Made by a program: the position numbers and the translations under genes. 64,000 nucleotides of DNA from Pandoraea oxalativorans (GTDB lineage: Bacteria > Pseudomonadota > Gammaproteobacteria > Burkholderiales > Burkholderiaceae), in the NCBI RefSeq assembly GCF_000972785.3, contig NZ_CP011253.3, forward strand, positions 1,736,001-1,800,000, written 5' to 3'. A model generated the notes under the pieces. It searched no databases. It was not told where the DNA came from and was given only the letters and a program-made list of their open reading frames with translations. Within the stretch, counting starts at the first letter, position 1. Each line of letters begins with the position of its first letter. Of this stretch, positions 52,007 through 60,501 are shown piece by piece.

Positions 52007-52500
52007 CGGGTATGGACAGCGTCGCGCCCCGGGCGGATCGCTTCCCCCGGATTTACCCCAGATTTGTCGTTTATTTAAAAAATCGATGTTGCGCCGCACG
52101 AAACGCGATGCGCGATGCCTGTTCCCTGGCCGACCACGTACCTCTGCGGTCCTGATTGCCCGAGTGCGAGCTGCGGCATGCCCGCGTGTGTCGCACTCAC
52201 GGAAACGATGGATGCCACGGTTCATGCGGGTTGCGCGACAACTTGTCGCACCTGCGACATTCTGTCGCATTGACACGTTCCGCCAAAAATTGGGAATCAC
52301 GTCATCGTGACGGTATTCGGGGTCGCACTTTACTGTCTCGAAAACCATACGAATCAACCGTTTGGCTTGCGGCGACGCAGCACGGATAAGGGGTTTACCG
52401 TTCGCAGACAAAGCGCATACTAGCCCTGCGTCTCGTCGATTCCGATAGCGAGAATCGATGACCGGCAAGGCTACGAGCACTAAACAACGCGAGGTAACTT
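52007..52500 (+). other. Gap holding an operator-like array
   Basis: No gene is supported in these 494 nt. The feature of note is the TGTCGCA array at 52189-52269. A TCACG-TCAT-CGTGA dyad lies at 52297-52310. The stretch is less GC-rich than its flanks and probably carries the promoter of the 61-residue membrane protein. Confidence 0.45.
52189..52269. promoter_or_regulatory. Tandem TGTCGCA/TGCGACA dyads
   Basis: GCGACAA-C-TTGTCGC (52235-52249) and TGCGACA-TTC-TGTCGCA (52253-52269) lie side by side. Their half-sites start 9-10 bp apart, so all four face one side of the helix. A fifth copy, TGTCGCA, is at 52189-52195. This is the layout of a cooperative repressor or activator site. It lies 230 nt upstream of the 61-residue membrane protein. 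Confidence 0.6.
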
Positions 52501-52686
52501 ATGCACATCCGTTGGAAAAAAGTGTATTCGAGTGGGTGGGGAACGATTCATCACGATGCACCCCGTTCCCATCGCAGCGCGAGTGAGCGCGAGCATCTCT
52601 TTCAACGCCTGTTGGCAATCGCGATCGCCTGTAGTGTCGGCGGATTCGTGCTGTTGTCAGTAGGGGCGGCCTTCCTGGGACGCTAA
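52501..52686 (+). CDS. Small membrane protein, paralog A (61 residues)
   Basis: ATG 52501 has a GAGG site 8 nt upstream. The N-terminal motif MHIRWKKVYSSGWGTI is followed by a charged stretch and one hydrophobic helix (~40-58, LLAIAIACSVGGFVLLSVGAAF). The start motif and layout repeat in the 55-residue protein at 53255 (MEIRWEKLYSGGLGRF), so the two are paralogs. I know of no family. It is likely an inner-membrane protein with a cytoplasmic N-terminus. Confidence 0.7.
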   Translation: MHIRWKKVYSSGWGTIHHDAPRSHRSASEREHLFQRLLAIAIACSVGGFVLLSVGAAFLGR

Positions 52687-53254
52687 AGTCACATTCCCCT
52701 TCCTTTTCGTGCGCGGCGCCGCCTCCGGCGGGTCGCCGCGCTACGTTGCCTTCAGCCCTCCAGACCGAAGGGTCTTCGGTTTTCTCCGCCATTGTCGCGA
52801 CACGTTAAGGTTCGTCGACACGCTTTGACGCGCCCGTTCAATCGCTCGATTCGAACGCGTGCTTGTCCCGCATTGAAACGTCTTGTTACAAGCGCGCAGT
52901 ATCTGCGTAAAAGCCGTTCCGGCACAATTCTTCGAAGTCTTCGCAATTCATCGTTAAATCGATTCGGCGCGCCACAATAAAGCGCACTGAAGATCGCTTT
53001 GAACGTTGATAACCATCGTCGATGACGTGGTCTCTCGTGGCTTTGGCGTCGTATTCTGCGAGTTCACGCTATTGCAATTCCTGAAGAATAGTGCGATCTT
53101 GAAGCGACGGCGCGGTGTCGGAATTTTAGGAAGATTCCGGGGTATTTCATGCTATGGAATGTGCCCGGATTTATCCGAATTGTCTTGCGCCTCAAAACTC
53201 TCGATAAAGAAGAAAAGAAGTGCGGGCTGGTTTGATCGATTTGTGAGGTGCGCC
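52687..53254 (+). other. Gap between the two small membrane-protein genes
   Basis: No gene is supported in these 568 nt apart from a low-quality upstream extension of the next frame. It contains one terminator-like stem at 52764-52783. The segment 53000-53230 has lower GC than the surroundings. Confidence 0.4.
52764..52783 (+). terminator. Terminator-like hairpin after paralog A
   Basis: ACCGAAG-GGT-CTTCGGT is a 7-bp stem followed by TTT and then CTCC. It lies 78 nt after the 61-residue protein. Confidence 0.55.
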
Positions 53255-53422
53255 ATGGAAATTCGCTGGGAAAAGCTGTATTCGGGCGGATTGGGTCGTT
53301 TCTACGACACGTCGGAATCCAGCCGTCGCCGTGCGCGGCGTGCGCAGTTGGCATGGTTCGGCGTGGTCATCTCCATTGGTGTCGCCATTGGCGCCATCGC
53401 CATTGCATGGCGTTGGATCTGA
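53255..53422 (+). CDS. Small membrane protein, paralog B (55 residues)
   Basis: ATG 53255 has a GAGG site 6 nt upstream. MEIRWEKLYSGGLGRF parallels MHIRWKKVYSSGWGTI of paralog A. An Arg-rich segment and a hydrophobic helix follow (~32-53, LAWFGVVISIGVAIGAIAIAW). Its TGA overlaps the ATG of the next gene (TGATG), so the secreted protein is translationally coupled to it. Confidence 0.7.
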   Translation: MEIRWEKLYSGGLGRFYDTSESSRRRARRAQLAWFGVVISIGVAIGAIAIAWRWI

Positions 53423-53778
53423 TGCCGATCCACGGAAAGCGGCACTCGGGGATTTCAGGCTTGCTGGTGGTTCTCGCCCTCGGGGCGAGCGGCACGTTGC
53501 ACGCGCAAACACCCGCAATGCCCACGGAGCCGCTGGACAGCAGCGCTCAACCGTGCGGCGCCATTCGCGCGCTGCCCGCCAACGTCACCGACTACCGTTA
53601 CGAAGTCACGAATCGCTGCGAGCGCCAGGTGACTTACTACTGGCGCTGCAACGCAACCGACACCGAGCATTCGGTCGACGTGCCGGGCAAAGGCCAGCAA
53701 ACGGTCACGTGCGTGAAGGCGAGCGGTGCGGCAGGCGAGATCGTGTTCCGGTTCGGGCCGCCGGGCGCTGGCAACTGA
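53422..53778 (+). CDS. Secreted cysteine-containing protein coupled to paralog B
   Basis: The product is 118 residues. A signal peptide (SGISGLLVVLALGASGTLHA) lies at ~8-28. The mature part has four cysteines (QPCGAIRAL, NRCERQV, WRCNATD, VTCVKASG) and reads like a small beta-rich domain (DYRYEVTNRCERQVTYYWRCN). I recognise no family. Its start overlaps the preceding stop codon. Confidence 0.68.
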   Translation: MPIHGKRHSGISGLLVVLALGASGTLHAQTPAMPTEPLDSSAQPCGAIRALPANVTDYRYEVTNRCERQVTYYWRCNATDTEHSVDVPGKGQQTVTCVKASGAAGEIVFRFGPPGAGN

Positions 53779-53984
53779 ACGGCGTCAACTTCGGCCACCG
53801 AAGCGGCACGGAATGGCTATCATGACGCCATACGGCCAGCGCGCGCCCGACTGATTTTCGACCGTCTCGAATCCACGGCGCAGGATCTGGCTGCCTTGAC
53901 GGGCCGCCCAATTTGATCGATTGGACCGATTGGCGCGGTGCGGCGCGGCACGTCACTGACCCCGACATCCCCAAGGACTCCCCC

Positions 53985-55445
53985 ATGAACGACATCGTCA
54001 CCCCGACTCAGCCGTCGCTCGACACGGCCGCACTGCGTGAATTCGTCGAACGCAAGTGGAACGACGAAATCCTGCATGCGCTCACCGACTACATTGCGGT
54101 ACCGGCCAAAAGCCCCGGTTTCGACGCCGACTGGGCGCGCAACGGCTACATCGACCGCGTGGTGCGCGACGCCGCGCAGTGGGCGGAGCGTCAGCCGGTC
54201 AAGGGGCTCAAGCTCGAAGTGATTCGTCTGGAAGGCCGCACGCCGGTGATCTTCTTCGAAGTGCCCACCACGCGTTCGGGCAGCACCGAGACCATCGTGC
54301 TGTACGGCCACCTCGACAAGCAGCCCGAGTTCGACGGCTGGCGCAAGGACCTCGGGCCGTGGACGCCGAAGTTCGAAGACGGCAAGCTTTACGGCCGAGG
54401 CGGTGCGGACGACGGCTACGCCATCTATTCCAGCGTCACGGCACTCGCTGCGCTCGACGCGCAGGGCGTGGAGCGTCCGCGATGCGTCGGTCTCATCGAG
54501 ACCTGCGAAGAATCGGGCAGCTACGATTTGCTGCCGTATGTCGACGCACTGCGCGACCGCCTCGGCCGCGTGAGTCTCGTCGTGTGTCTGGATTCCGGCG
54601 CGGGCAATTACGACCAACTGTGGCTCACGACGTCGCTGCGCGGCCTGATCTCGGGCAGTCTCGAAGTGCAAGTGCTCGACGAGGGCATCCACTCGGGCGG
54701 TTACGGCGGGATTGCACCGTCGAGCTTCCGCATCATGCGTCAGTTGTTCGAGCGGCTCGAAGATGCGGGCAGTGGCAACGTGTTGCCGAAGGGTTTCCAT
54801 AGCCCGATTCCGCTGCAACGTCTGAAAGAAGCCGAAGCCACTGCGCACATTCTCGGCGACGACGTCTGGAAGAAGATGCCGTGGGCCTGCGGTCAGGACG
54901 GCTTGTCCGTGCTGCCGACTACGACCGATCCGAAGGAGGCGCTGCTCAACTCGACGTGGCGTCCGTCGCTGTCGGTGACGGGGGCGGCGGGTCTGCCCGC
55001 GCTGGCCGACGCGGGTAACGTGCTGCGTCCGCGCACCGCTTTCAAGCTTTCGCTGCGTCTCCCGCCGCTCATCGATGCGGCGCAGGCGGTGCAAGAACTC
55101 AAGGCATTGCTCGAAGTCGGCCCGCCGTACAACGCGAAGGTGACGTTCAAGTCCGACGCAGGCGCGGCTTCCGGCTGGAACGCACCCGATGTGGCACCGT
55201 GGCTTACGTCGGCACTGAACACGGCGTCGCAACGCCACTACGGTGCGGACGTCGCGTATATCGGGCAGGGCGGTACGATCCCGCTGATGAACACGCTGCA
55301 AGCCGGTTTTCCGACGGCGCAGTTCATGGTGTGTGGCGTGCTCGGGCCGAAGTCCAACGCGCACGGACCGAACGAGTTCCTGCACGTGCCGTACGCGAAG
55401 AAGCTGACGGCGGCGGTGGCGGAGGTGATTGCGCTGGCACCATAA
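53985..55445 (+). CDS. M20-family metallopeptidase
   Basis: The product is 486 residues from ATG 53985, with AAGGA about 10 nt upstream. The zinc ligands of M20 dipeptidases are visible: VLYGHLDKQPEF (His), GRGGADDGYA (bridging Asp), ETCEESGS (catalytic Glu pair) and CLDSGAGNYD. A dimerisation domain is inserted at ~210-370, and the C-terminal His is in KSNAHGPNEFLHVPY. It probably hydrolyses small peptides or N-acyl amino acids in the cytoplasm. It converges on the carbamoyl-amidase gene across a shared terminator. Confidence 0.92.
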   Translation: MNDIVTPTQPSLDTAALREFVERKWNDEILHALTDYIAVPAKSPGFDADWARNGYIDRVVRDAAQWAERQPVKGLKLEVIRLEGRTPVIFFEVPTTRSGSTETIVLYGHLDKQPEFDGWRKDLGPWTPKFEDGKLYGRGGADDGYAIYSSVTALAALDAQGVERPRCVGLIETCEESGSYDLLPYVDALRDRLGRVSLVVCLDSGAGNYDQLWLTTSLRGLISGSLEVQVLDEGIHSGGYGGIAPSSFRIMRQLFERLEDAGSGNVLPKGFHSPIPLQRLKEAEATAHILGDDVWKKMPWACGQDGLSVLPTTTDPKEALLNSTWRPSLSVTGAAGLPALADAGNVLRPRTAFKLSLRLPPLIDAAQAVQELKALLEVGPPYNAKVTFKSDAGAASGWNAPDVAPWLTSALNTASQRHYGADVAYIGQGGTIPLMNTLQAGFPTAQFMVCGVLGPKSNAHGPNEFLHVPYAKKLTAAVAEVIALAP

Positions 55446-55472
55446 GACGTCTGCCGGTCTCGCTCGCAACGC

Positions 55473-55505
55473 AAAACGGGTCGCTTTGTAGCGACCCGTT
55501 TTTCA
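55473..55505. terminator. Bidirectional terminator between M20 and amidase genes
   Basis: AAAACGGGTCGCT (55473-55485) and AGCGACCCGTTTT (55490-55502) form a 13-bp stem with a 4-nt loop. It is A-rich at one end and T-rich at the other, so it can stop transcription from both converging genes. Confidence 0.92.
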
Positions 55506-55521
55506 TGGACGTGGCGCGTCG

Positions 55522-56775
55522 TCAGATCCGGTGCGTTGCCGCTTCCATCACCTGCACGCCTCGCATGAAGTCGTCGAGTTCCATGTGTTCGGCGGGGTTG
55601 TGCGAGCCATTGGCATTGCGCACGAACACCATGCCGCTTGGAATGCCTGCGTTGGCGAAGATGGCGGCGTCGTGTCCTGCACCGCTCGGCACCCGTTCCT
55701 GAGGCAGGTCGAACGCCCGGCAGGCATCTTCGAGTAGCGAGGACACATGCTTGTCCATGACGGCCGGTGCCGACGCCAACCGTCGGTCGAAGACGAACTT
55801 CACACCCCGGTCGCGTTCGATGGCGCGGCATTCGGTGCGCATCAGCTCATAGAAGACGTCGAGCGTATCGAGGCTCTGGCTGCGCACTTCCAGACTGAAG
55901 TCGACCTTGCCCGGGATGCGCGAGATCGCGTGCTCGGCGGGATCGGTGCCGACGATGCCGGTCGTCACCACCATGTCGATACCGCGCTCGAGCAACGCAC
56001 GCCAGTGTTCGTCGAGCCGCGTGATGAGGTCGGCGACGGCGAACATCGCGTCGTGGCGTAGCCAGCGCGGCACCGCGCCCGAGTGTCCGGCCTCGCCGAC
56101 ACACGTCACCCGGTTGTGACGCACATTGCCGCGAATGCCCGGCACGATGGCCACCGGCATATTGCGCGCAATCATGACGGGACCCTGCTCGATGTGAAGC
56201 TCAAGCCATGCTTTCGCCCGTGACGCGTCGAAGAGCGTCGCGCCTTCGCGAATGGCATCGACGTCTGCACCGGCCTGCGCCATGCACTCGCCCAGCGAGC
56301 GGCCGTGGCTGCGATGCGGCATGGCGAGATCGGCGTCGGTCAGCTTGCCGAACAGCGCGCTCGATCCCATGTAGGCGCGACCGAACCACGCGCTCTCTTC
56401 GCCACGCAGCGCGAGTACGCGCACCGGTGTCGCGGTGTGTCGCTGGCTGCGCATTTGTTCGACGAGGCACAGCAGTCCGGCGACGATACCGGCAAGACCG
56501 TCGTAGTTGCCCCCTTGCGGGACGGAGTCGAGGTGGGAGCCGATCCATGTGGCCGGGGTGTTGCCGTCGTCCTCCGGCAACGTGAAGACGAGATTGGCTG
56601 CGCGGTCGCGTGCGACGCTCAGGCCTTGGTGGCCAGCCCATTGCGTCAGATATGCTGCGGCGGCGTTCTCGCCGTCGCCATAGCTGTCGCGGGTAATACC
56701 GACGCCGTCGTTGCCGAGTCGGCGCAGGTCGGTGAAAAGTTGCTCGGCCAGCGGGGCCAGCGCGTTCAGTTCCAT
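55522..56775 (-). CDS. Zn-dependent hydrolase, allantoate/N-carbamoyl amidohydrolase family
   Basis: The product is 417 residues from MELNALAPLAEQLF. The M20-like amidase motifs are present: IGSHLDSVPQGGNYDGLAGI (metal His and Asp), LRGEESAWFGRAYMGSSAL (Glu pair), WLELHIEQGPVM (His), and SGAGHDAAIFANAGIPSGMVFVRNANGSHNPAEHM (C-terminal metal ligand). Relatives remove the carbamoyl group from N-carbamoyl amino acids, ureidopropionate or allantoate. As the last gene of the PyrK/PyrD operon, N-carbamoyl-aspartate or a similar ureide is the likely substrate (inference). A longer start at 56802 exists. Confidence 0.88.
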   Translation of the reverse strand: MELNALAPLAEQLFTDLRRLGNDGVGITRDSYGDGENAAAAYLTQWAGHQGLSVARDRAANLVFTLPEDDGNTPATWIGSHLDSVPQGGNYDGLAGIVAGLLCLVEQMRSQRHTATPVRVLALRGEESAWFGRAYMGSSALFGKLTDADLAMPHRSHGRSLGECMAQAGADVDAIREGATLFDASRAKAWLELHIEQGPVMIARNMPVAIVPGIRGNVRHNRVTCVGEAGHSGAVPRWLRHDAMFAVADLITRLDEHWRALLERGIDMVVTTGIVGTDPAEHAISRIPGKVDFSLEVRSQSLDTLDVFYELMRTECRAIERDRGVKFVFDRRLASAPAVMDKHVSSLLEDACRAFDLPQERVPSGAGHDAAIFANAGIPSGMVFVRNANGSHNPAEHMELDDFMRGVQVMEAATHRI

Positions 56776-56829
56776 GAGTGTGCTTCTTTTCGCTTGATGC
56801 AATGCAGGGGGTAGGCGTTGCGGGATAAA

Positions 56830-57780
56830 TCAGCCGGACTGCTGTGCAAAGCGCAGCCAGCGGTCGGACAGTTGCGCGTCGAGCGCGACGGCACCGGTGA
56901 GCGTTGCGATCCGCTCGACGTCGTTCGCGCCGCAGTATGCATCGAGCCCGTCGACGATGTGCCCCATGACCGCCGGATCGCGGAACGACGCCGTGCCGAC
57001 CTGCACGGCCGTCGCACCGGCGAGCATGAATTCCACGGCGTCGTCTGCCGTCTCGATGCCACCGCAGCCGATGATCGGGATGCGCACGGCGCGGTGGCAT
57101 TGATGCACGAGCCGCACGGCGAGTGGCTTGATTGCCGGGCCGGAGAGTCCGCCCATCACATTGCCGAGCTTCGGCTTGCGCGTGCGCACGTCGATGGCCA
57201 TGCCGAGGACCGTATTGCCCATGACGATGGCGTCGGCCCCGGCATCCTCGGCCGCACGTGCAATCAGCGCAATCTGACCGGCGTTCGGTGTGAGCTTCAC
57301 CCACAGCGGGTGCGAGGTGCGGCGTCGGATCGCGCTCACGGCTTTGTACGTGCTCTCGGCCTGCATCGCGAAGGCCATGCCGTCCGCTTCGAGATTCGGG
57401 CAGGAAATGTTGGCCTCGATGGCCGCGACTTCCGGCAGCGACAACGTCTCGCAGGCTTCACCGAACGACTCAGCGGTGTCGGCCGACACCGAGACCACGA
57501 CCGGTGTATCGAAGCGCGTGTAGGCGGGCAACACGTCGCGACGGTACGCGTCGAGTCCCTTGCTCGGAATGCCGATGGAGTTGAGCATGCCGCTGGCGGT
57601 CTCGGCCACGCGCGGCGTCGGATTGCCTGCCCGCGCATCGGGCGACACGCTCTTGACGACGAGCGCGCCGAGACGATTCAGGTCGAGCGCCTCGGCATAC
57701 TCGACAGCGAAGCAGCCCGACGCGGGCATCACGGGATTGCGCAGCGTGAGCGCCCCGACGCGAACGGAAAGATCAGCCAA
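56830..57780 (-). CDS. Dihydroorotate dehydrogenase, class 1B-like catalytic subunit
   Basis: The product is 316 residues. The FMN barrel shows LRNPVMPASGCFAVEYAEALDL, VVKSVSPDARAGNPTPRVAET, and NISCPNLEADGMAF with the active-site-type Cys127. IPIIGCGGIETADDAVEFMLAGATAVQVGTA closes the barrel. The start is taken as TTG 57780, which overlaps the end of the PyrK-like gene by 8 nt and has a GAGG site 7 nt upstream; an ATG at 57801 has none. With a PyrK partner it would be NAD-linked and reversible. Housekeeping pyrD of Proteobacteria is usually class 2, so this looks like a catabolic copy. Confidence 0.88.
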   Translation of the reverse strand: MADLSVRVGALTLRNPVMPASGCFAVEYAEALDLNRLGALVVKSVSPDARAGNPTPRVAETASGMLNSIGIPSKGLDAYRRDVLPAYTRFDTPVVVSVSADTAESFGEACETLSLPEVAAIEANISCPNLEADGMAFAMQAESTYKAVSAIRRRTSHPLWVKLTPNAGQIALIARAAEDAGADAIVMGNTVLGMAIDVRTRKPKLGNVMGGLSGPAIKPLAVRLVHQCHRAVRIPIIGCGGIETADDAVEFMLAGATAVQVGTASFRDPAVMGHIVDGLDAYCGANDVERIATLTGAVALDAQLSDRWLRFAQQSG

Positions 57781-58720
57781 AATCCACCTCCCCGACGACA
57801 TCGCGAATGGCAAACACAGGGCCTTCACGGCACACGCGCAGGAATTGCTTGTCGCCGTCGCAATCGAACAGGCGCACGCACGACAGGCACACGCCCATGC
57901 CGCAAGCCATGCGCTGCTCCATCGCGACTTCGCCGGTGATCTCCGGATGTGCGGCCAGCACACGCTGGAGCAGCATCAGCAGACGATGCGAGCCGCAGGT
58001 GTACACCGCGTCGTGCGGGGCTGCGGCGAGCAGGGCGCGAATGCGCGGCTCAAGCGCCGCGACTGCCGACGAGCCATCGCTGTCGAACACGCAATGCACG
58101 TCAGCCAATGCGCGGGCTTCGGGCGAGCGCAGAAATTCGTCGCGCATCAGATCGGCTTCGCTGCGCGCCGACATGACGACCGTCAGCCGCAGACCGGCCG
58201 CCGCGGCGCGTTGCACCAGCGGGGCCATCGTCGCCAGACCGACGCCACGGGCGACGACCATGACGCGCTGCCATTGCGTGTCCAGTGTGAACGTGTTGCC
58301 GAGCGGGCCGACGATGTCGAGCGATGCGCCCTCGGTCAGCGTGGCGAGCGCGCGGGTGCCGACACCCGTCACGTTGTAGAGAAACTCCATAGTGTCCGGC
58401 TCGGGGCCGGTGCCGTAGACGCTCATCGGACGTAGCAGGAACGGCGCGTCGTTCTCCGTCACCGGACACTTCAGTTGATAGAACTGCCCGGGGCGCGTGG
58501 TGAGCGCGACGGGGGCATCGGCCTGCAACCGCAGATAGCGATAGCGCGCGTTGACGGCGTGATGGGTGAGCACGCGGCAGCGATGCGTAGCGACGAGGTG
58601 CCCGGCGGCCGACCCGCAGGCGGTAGTGTCTGGCTGCGCTTCGTGCGGATGGCACGTCGGCGAAGGCACCCGCGCCAATGGGCGGGTGGCGTTGTTAGGC
58701 GTCAGGGAGACGACGGACAT
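57773..58720 (-). CDS. PyrK-like iron-sulfur flavoprotein, electron-transfer subunit
   Basis: The product is 315 residues from MSVVSLTPNN. The ferredoxin-reductase fold shows RPGQFYQLKCPV, FLLRPMSVYGTG and LDIVGPLGNTFTL. The NAD domain carries VMVVARGVGLATMAPLVQRA. The C-terminal 2Fe-2S ligands C273-x4-C278-x2-C281-x15-C297 match PyrK. An N-terminal extension of about 40 residues is unusual. It overlaps the PyrD-like gene by 8 nt and follows the transporter by 53 nt. Confidence 0.9.
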   Translation of the reverse strand: MSVVSLTPNNATRPLARVPSPTCHPHEAQPDTTACGSAAGHLVATHRCRVLTHHAVNARYRYLRLQADAPVALTTRPGQFYQLKCPVTENDAPFLLRPMSVYGTGPEPDTMEFLYNVTGVGTRALATLTEGASLDIVGPLGNTFTLDTQWQRVMVVARGVGLATMAPLVQRAAAAGLRLTVVMSARSEADLMRDEFLRSPEARALADVHCVFDSDGSSAVAALEPRIRALLAAAPHDAVYTCGSHRLLMLLQRVLAAHPEITGEVAMEQRMACGMGVCLSCVRLFDCDGDKQFLRVCREGPVFAIRDVVGEVDFG

Positions 58721-58773
58721 GGTGGGGGGCTCCGGAGCGTGGGGGCGAGGGCTGGCCGAATACGACGCATGCG

Positions 58774-60042
58774 TCATTCGAGTTCGGTGCCTTTGAGTTC
58801 GGGAATCAGGAAGCGCGTGGCGATCATGTCGAGCACGTAGAGGCTCGCGAGCAGCGCAATGGCGATCTGGAAGGAGTAACGTGCGGCGAGCGCACCGACC
58901 ACGAGCGGGCCGAGGCCGCCGATGGCGCGGCCGATGTTCCACAGCACGTTCTGCGCAGTCGCGCGGGCTGCCGTCGGGTAGGCCTCGGACATCAGCGTGC
59001 CGTAGCCGCCGACCATCCCGTTGACGAACATCCCCATGAACGCACCGGCGAAGAGCATCACGCCCGGGTCGGTCAGCTGCGAATAGACGATCACCATGAC
59101 CACCGCACCCGCCTGATACAGCAGGAACGTGGGACGGCGTCCGATGCGGTCGGCCAGTTGCCCGAAGGCCCACACGCCGAACATCATGCCGACGACCGTC
59201 GCAGCGGTCCAAAGACCGGACTTCGTCAGCGAGAAGCCGAGCTTCTGCGAGAGGAACGTCGGCAGCCAGATCATGATGCCGTAGTAGCCGAAGTTCTGAA
59301 CCGAACACAGAATGACGATGCCGAGGCTCACGCGCGTGGTGCGCGCATCCTTCACGAGCAGACGAAACGCATTCGAGCCGCCGTGCTTTTGCGGCGTGTG
59401 CGTGCGGCGCACGAACACTTCCGGCTCGTGCAGCTTGTTGCGCAACACCCATGCGACCAGCGCGGGCAGTACACCCACGAGGAACATGCCGCGCCAGCCG
59501 ATGTACATCAGCAACAGCGGCGTGAGCAACGCGGCAGCGAGCACGCCGGTCTGCCAGCCGAGTGCGACGTAAGACGACACGCGTGCCCGCTTGGACGCTG
59601 GCCATGCCTCCGCCGCGAGCGCCATGCCGATGCCGAACTCGCCGCCGAGACCGATGCCTGCAATGGTGCGATAGACCAGCAGATCCCAGAACCCCTGCGC
59701 CAGCGCACACAGACCGGTGAAGACCGCAAACAACAGAATCGTCCACGTCAGCATGCGCACACGACCGTAACGATCCGAGAGCGCACCGAACAGAATGCCG
59801 CCCGCGACCGCGCCGATCAGCGTCCACGTGACGAGCGCACCGGCTTGTCCCGCCGTGAGGTGCAGACCGATCGTGATCGCAGGCAGCATGAAGCCGAGAA
59901 TCAGCAGGTCGAAGCCGTCCATCGCATAGCCGATGGCAGAGCCCGCCAGCGCCTTCCATGCGTAAGGGGTGACGGTGTTGTCACCGACGTTGGGCGAGGC
60001 GCTCGCGTGTTCTCTACGCGATGAATTCAGATTGGCTTCCAT
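58774..60042 (-). CDS. MFS transporter, aromatic acid:H+ symporter (AAHS) type
   Basis: The product is 422 residues with 12 helices. The AAHS marks are ALAGSAIGYAMDGFDLLILGFMLPAI in helix 1 with the charged DGFD, GGILFGALSDRYGRVRMLTW, and YRTIAGIGLGGEFGIGMALAAEAWP. It is the first gene of the operon with the PyrK-, PyrD- and amidase-like genes. It would import their substrate, for example orotate or another cyclic ureide acid (inference). An operator-like dyad lies 61 nt upstream. Confidence 0.92.
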   Translation of the reverse strand: MEANLNSSRREHASASPNVGDNTVTPYAWKALAGSAIGYAMDGFDLLILGFMLPAITIGLHLTAGQAGALVTWTLIGAVAGGILFGALSDRYGRVRMLTWTILLFAVFTGLCALAQGFWDLLVYRTIAGIGLGGEFGIGMALAAEAWPASKRARVSSYVALGWQTGVLAAALLTPLLLMYIGWRGMFLVGVLPALVAWVLRNKLHEPEVFVRRTHTPQKHGGSNAFRLLVKDARTTRVSLGIVILCSVQNFGYYGIMIWLPTFLSQKLGFSLTKSGLWTAATVVGMMFGVWAFGQLADRIGRRPTFLLYQAGAVVMVIVYSQLTDPGVMLFAGAFMGMFVNGMVGGYGTLMSEAYPTAARATAQNVLWNIGRAIGGLGPLVVGALAARYSFQIAIALLASLYVLDMIATRFLIPELKGTELE

Positions 60043-60102
60043 GATCGGTTCCCGTGGGAGGCGAATGCCGTGGCGATCGATTGCGCCGTCGCATTCGTCA
60101 AA

Positions 60103-60122
60103 TTGTCTATATTTTTAGACAA
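60103..60122. promoter_or_regulatory. TTGTCTA dyad upstream of the transporter operon
   Basis: TTGTCTA-TATTTT-TAGACAA is a perfect 7-bp inverted repeat. It shares half-sites with the dyads at 60482 and 61900. Confidence 0.75.
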
Positions 60123-60145
60123 TCAGGTGAAAAAAACGCGTGACG

Positions 60146-60469
60146 TCACGCGTAGACTTCGGTCGTCAACTGGGCCGCGAACTGGTTGAGCGAAGCGAGA
60201 AAGCTGGCGTCGGAAGTGGCGGCAGCGTCGCGCAACATCGTCGCGTACGTTTTACTGCGGGTCAGAAAGGCGTGGAACGTTTCGCCGTTGGTGGCAATGC
60301 CGGACTGCCTTTCTACGAAAGCCTGGGCAGCCTGTGCGAGCAGCAGCAACGCGGCGGATTCGCGCGTGGCAGTGCGCGACGCATTCAGGCACCGTGCCGC
60401 GAAATCTTCGATGTCGGACAGACCGACCGTGTCGCGCTGTAACCAGGCGCATGCGAGTTGCAGATCCAT
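60146..60469 (-). CDS. Orphan 107-residue protein in the TTGTCTA regulon
   Basis: ATG 60469 has a GGAGAG site 5 nt upstream; an ATG at 60481 is less well placed. The protein is soluble, all-helical and Ala-rich (MDLQLACAWLQRDTVGLSDIEDFAARCLNAS, AALLLLAQAAQAFVERQSG). I recognise no family. It has its own operator-like palindrome immediately upstream and lies between the transporter operon and the porin, both on the same strand, so it is probably co-regulated. Confidence 0.7.
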   Translation of the reverse strand: MDLQLACAWLQRDTVGLSDIEDFAARCLNASRTATRESAALLLLAQAAQAFVERQSGIATNGETFHAFLTRSKTYATMLRDAAATSDASFLASLNQFAAQLTTEVYA

Positions 60470-60481
60470 CGTGCTCTCCAT

Positions 60482-60501
60482 CTGTCTAAATATTTAGACT
60501 A
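60482..60501. promoter_or_regulatory. TTGTCTA-type dyad upstream of the 107-residue gene
   Basis: CTGTCTAAATATTTAGACTA contains the 16-bp perfect palindrome GTCTAAATATTTAGAC (60484-60499). It is only 12 nt before the chosen start codon, so a bound protein would block the promoter or early elongation. Confidence 0.75.

Noticed and set aside
53006..53254. N-terminal extension of small membrane protein B by about 80 residues
   Set aside because: The extension lacks a ribosome site and has unlike composition. The paralog motif begins exactly at 53255.
57773..59959. Single 728-codon frame covering the PyrK-like gene and part of the transporter
   Set aside because: Its upstream part is the out-of-frame shadow of the AAHS transporter. 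The PyrK-like gene starts at 58720.
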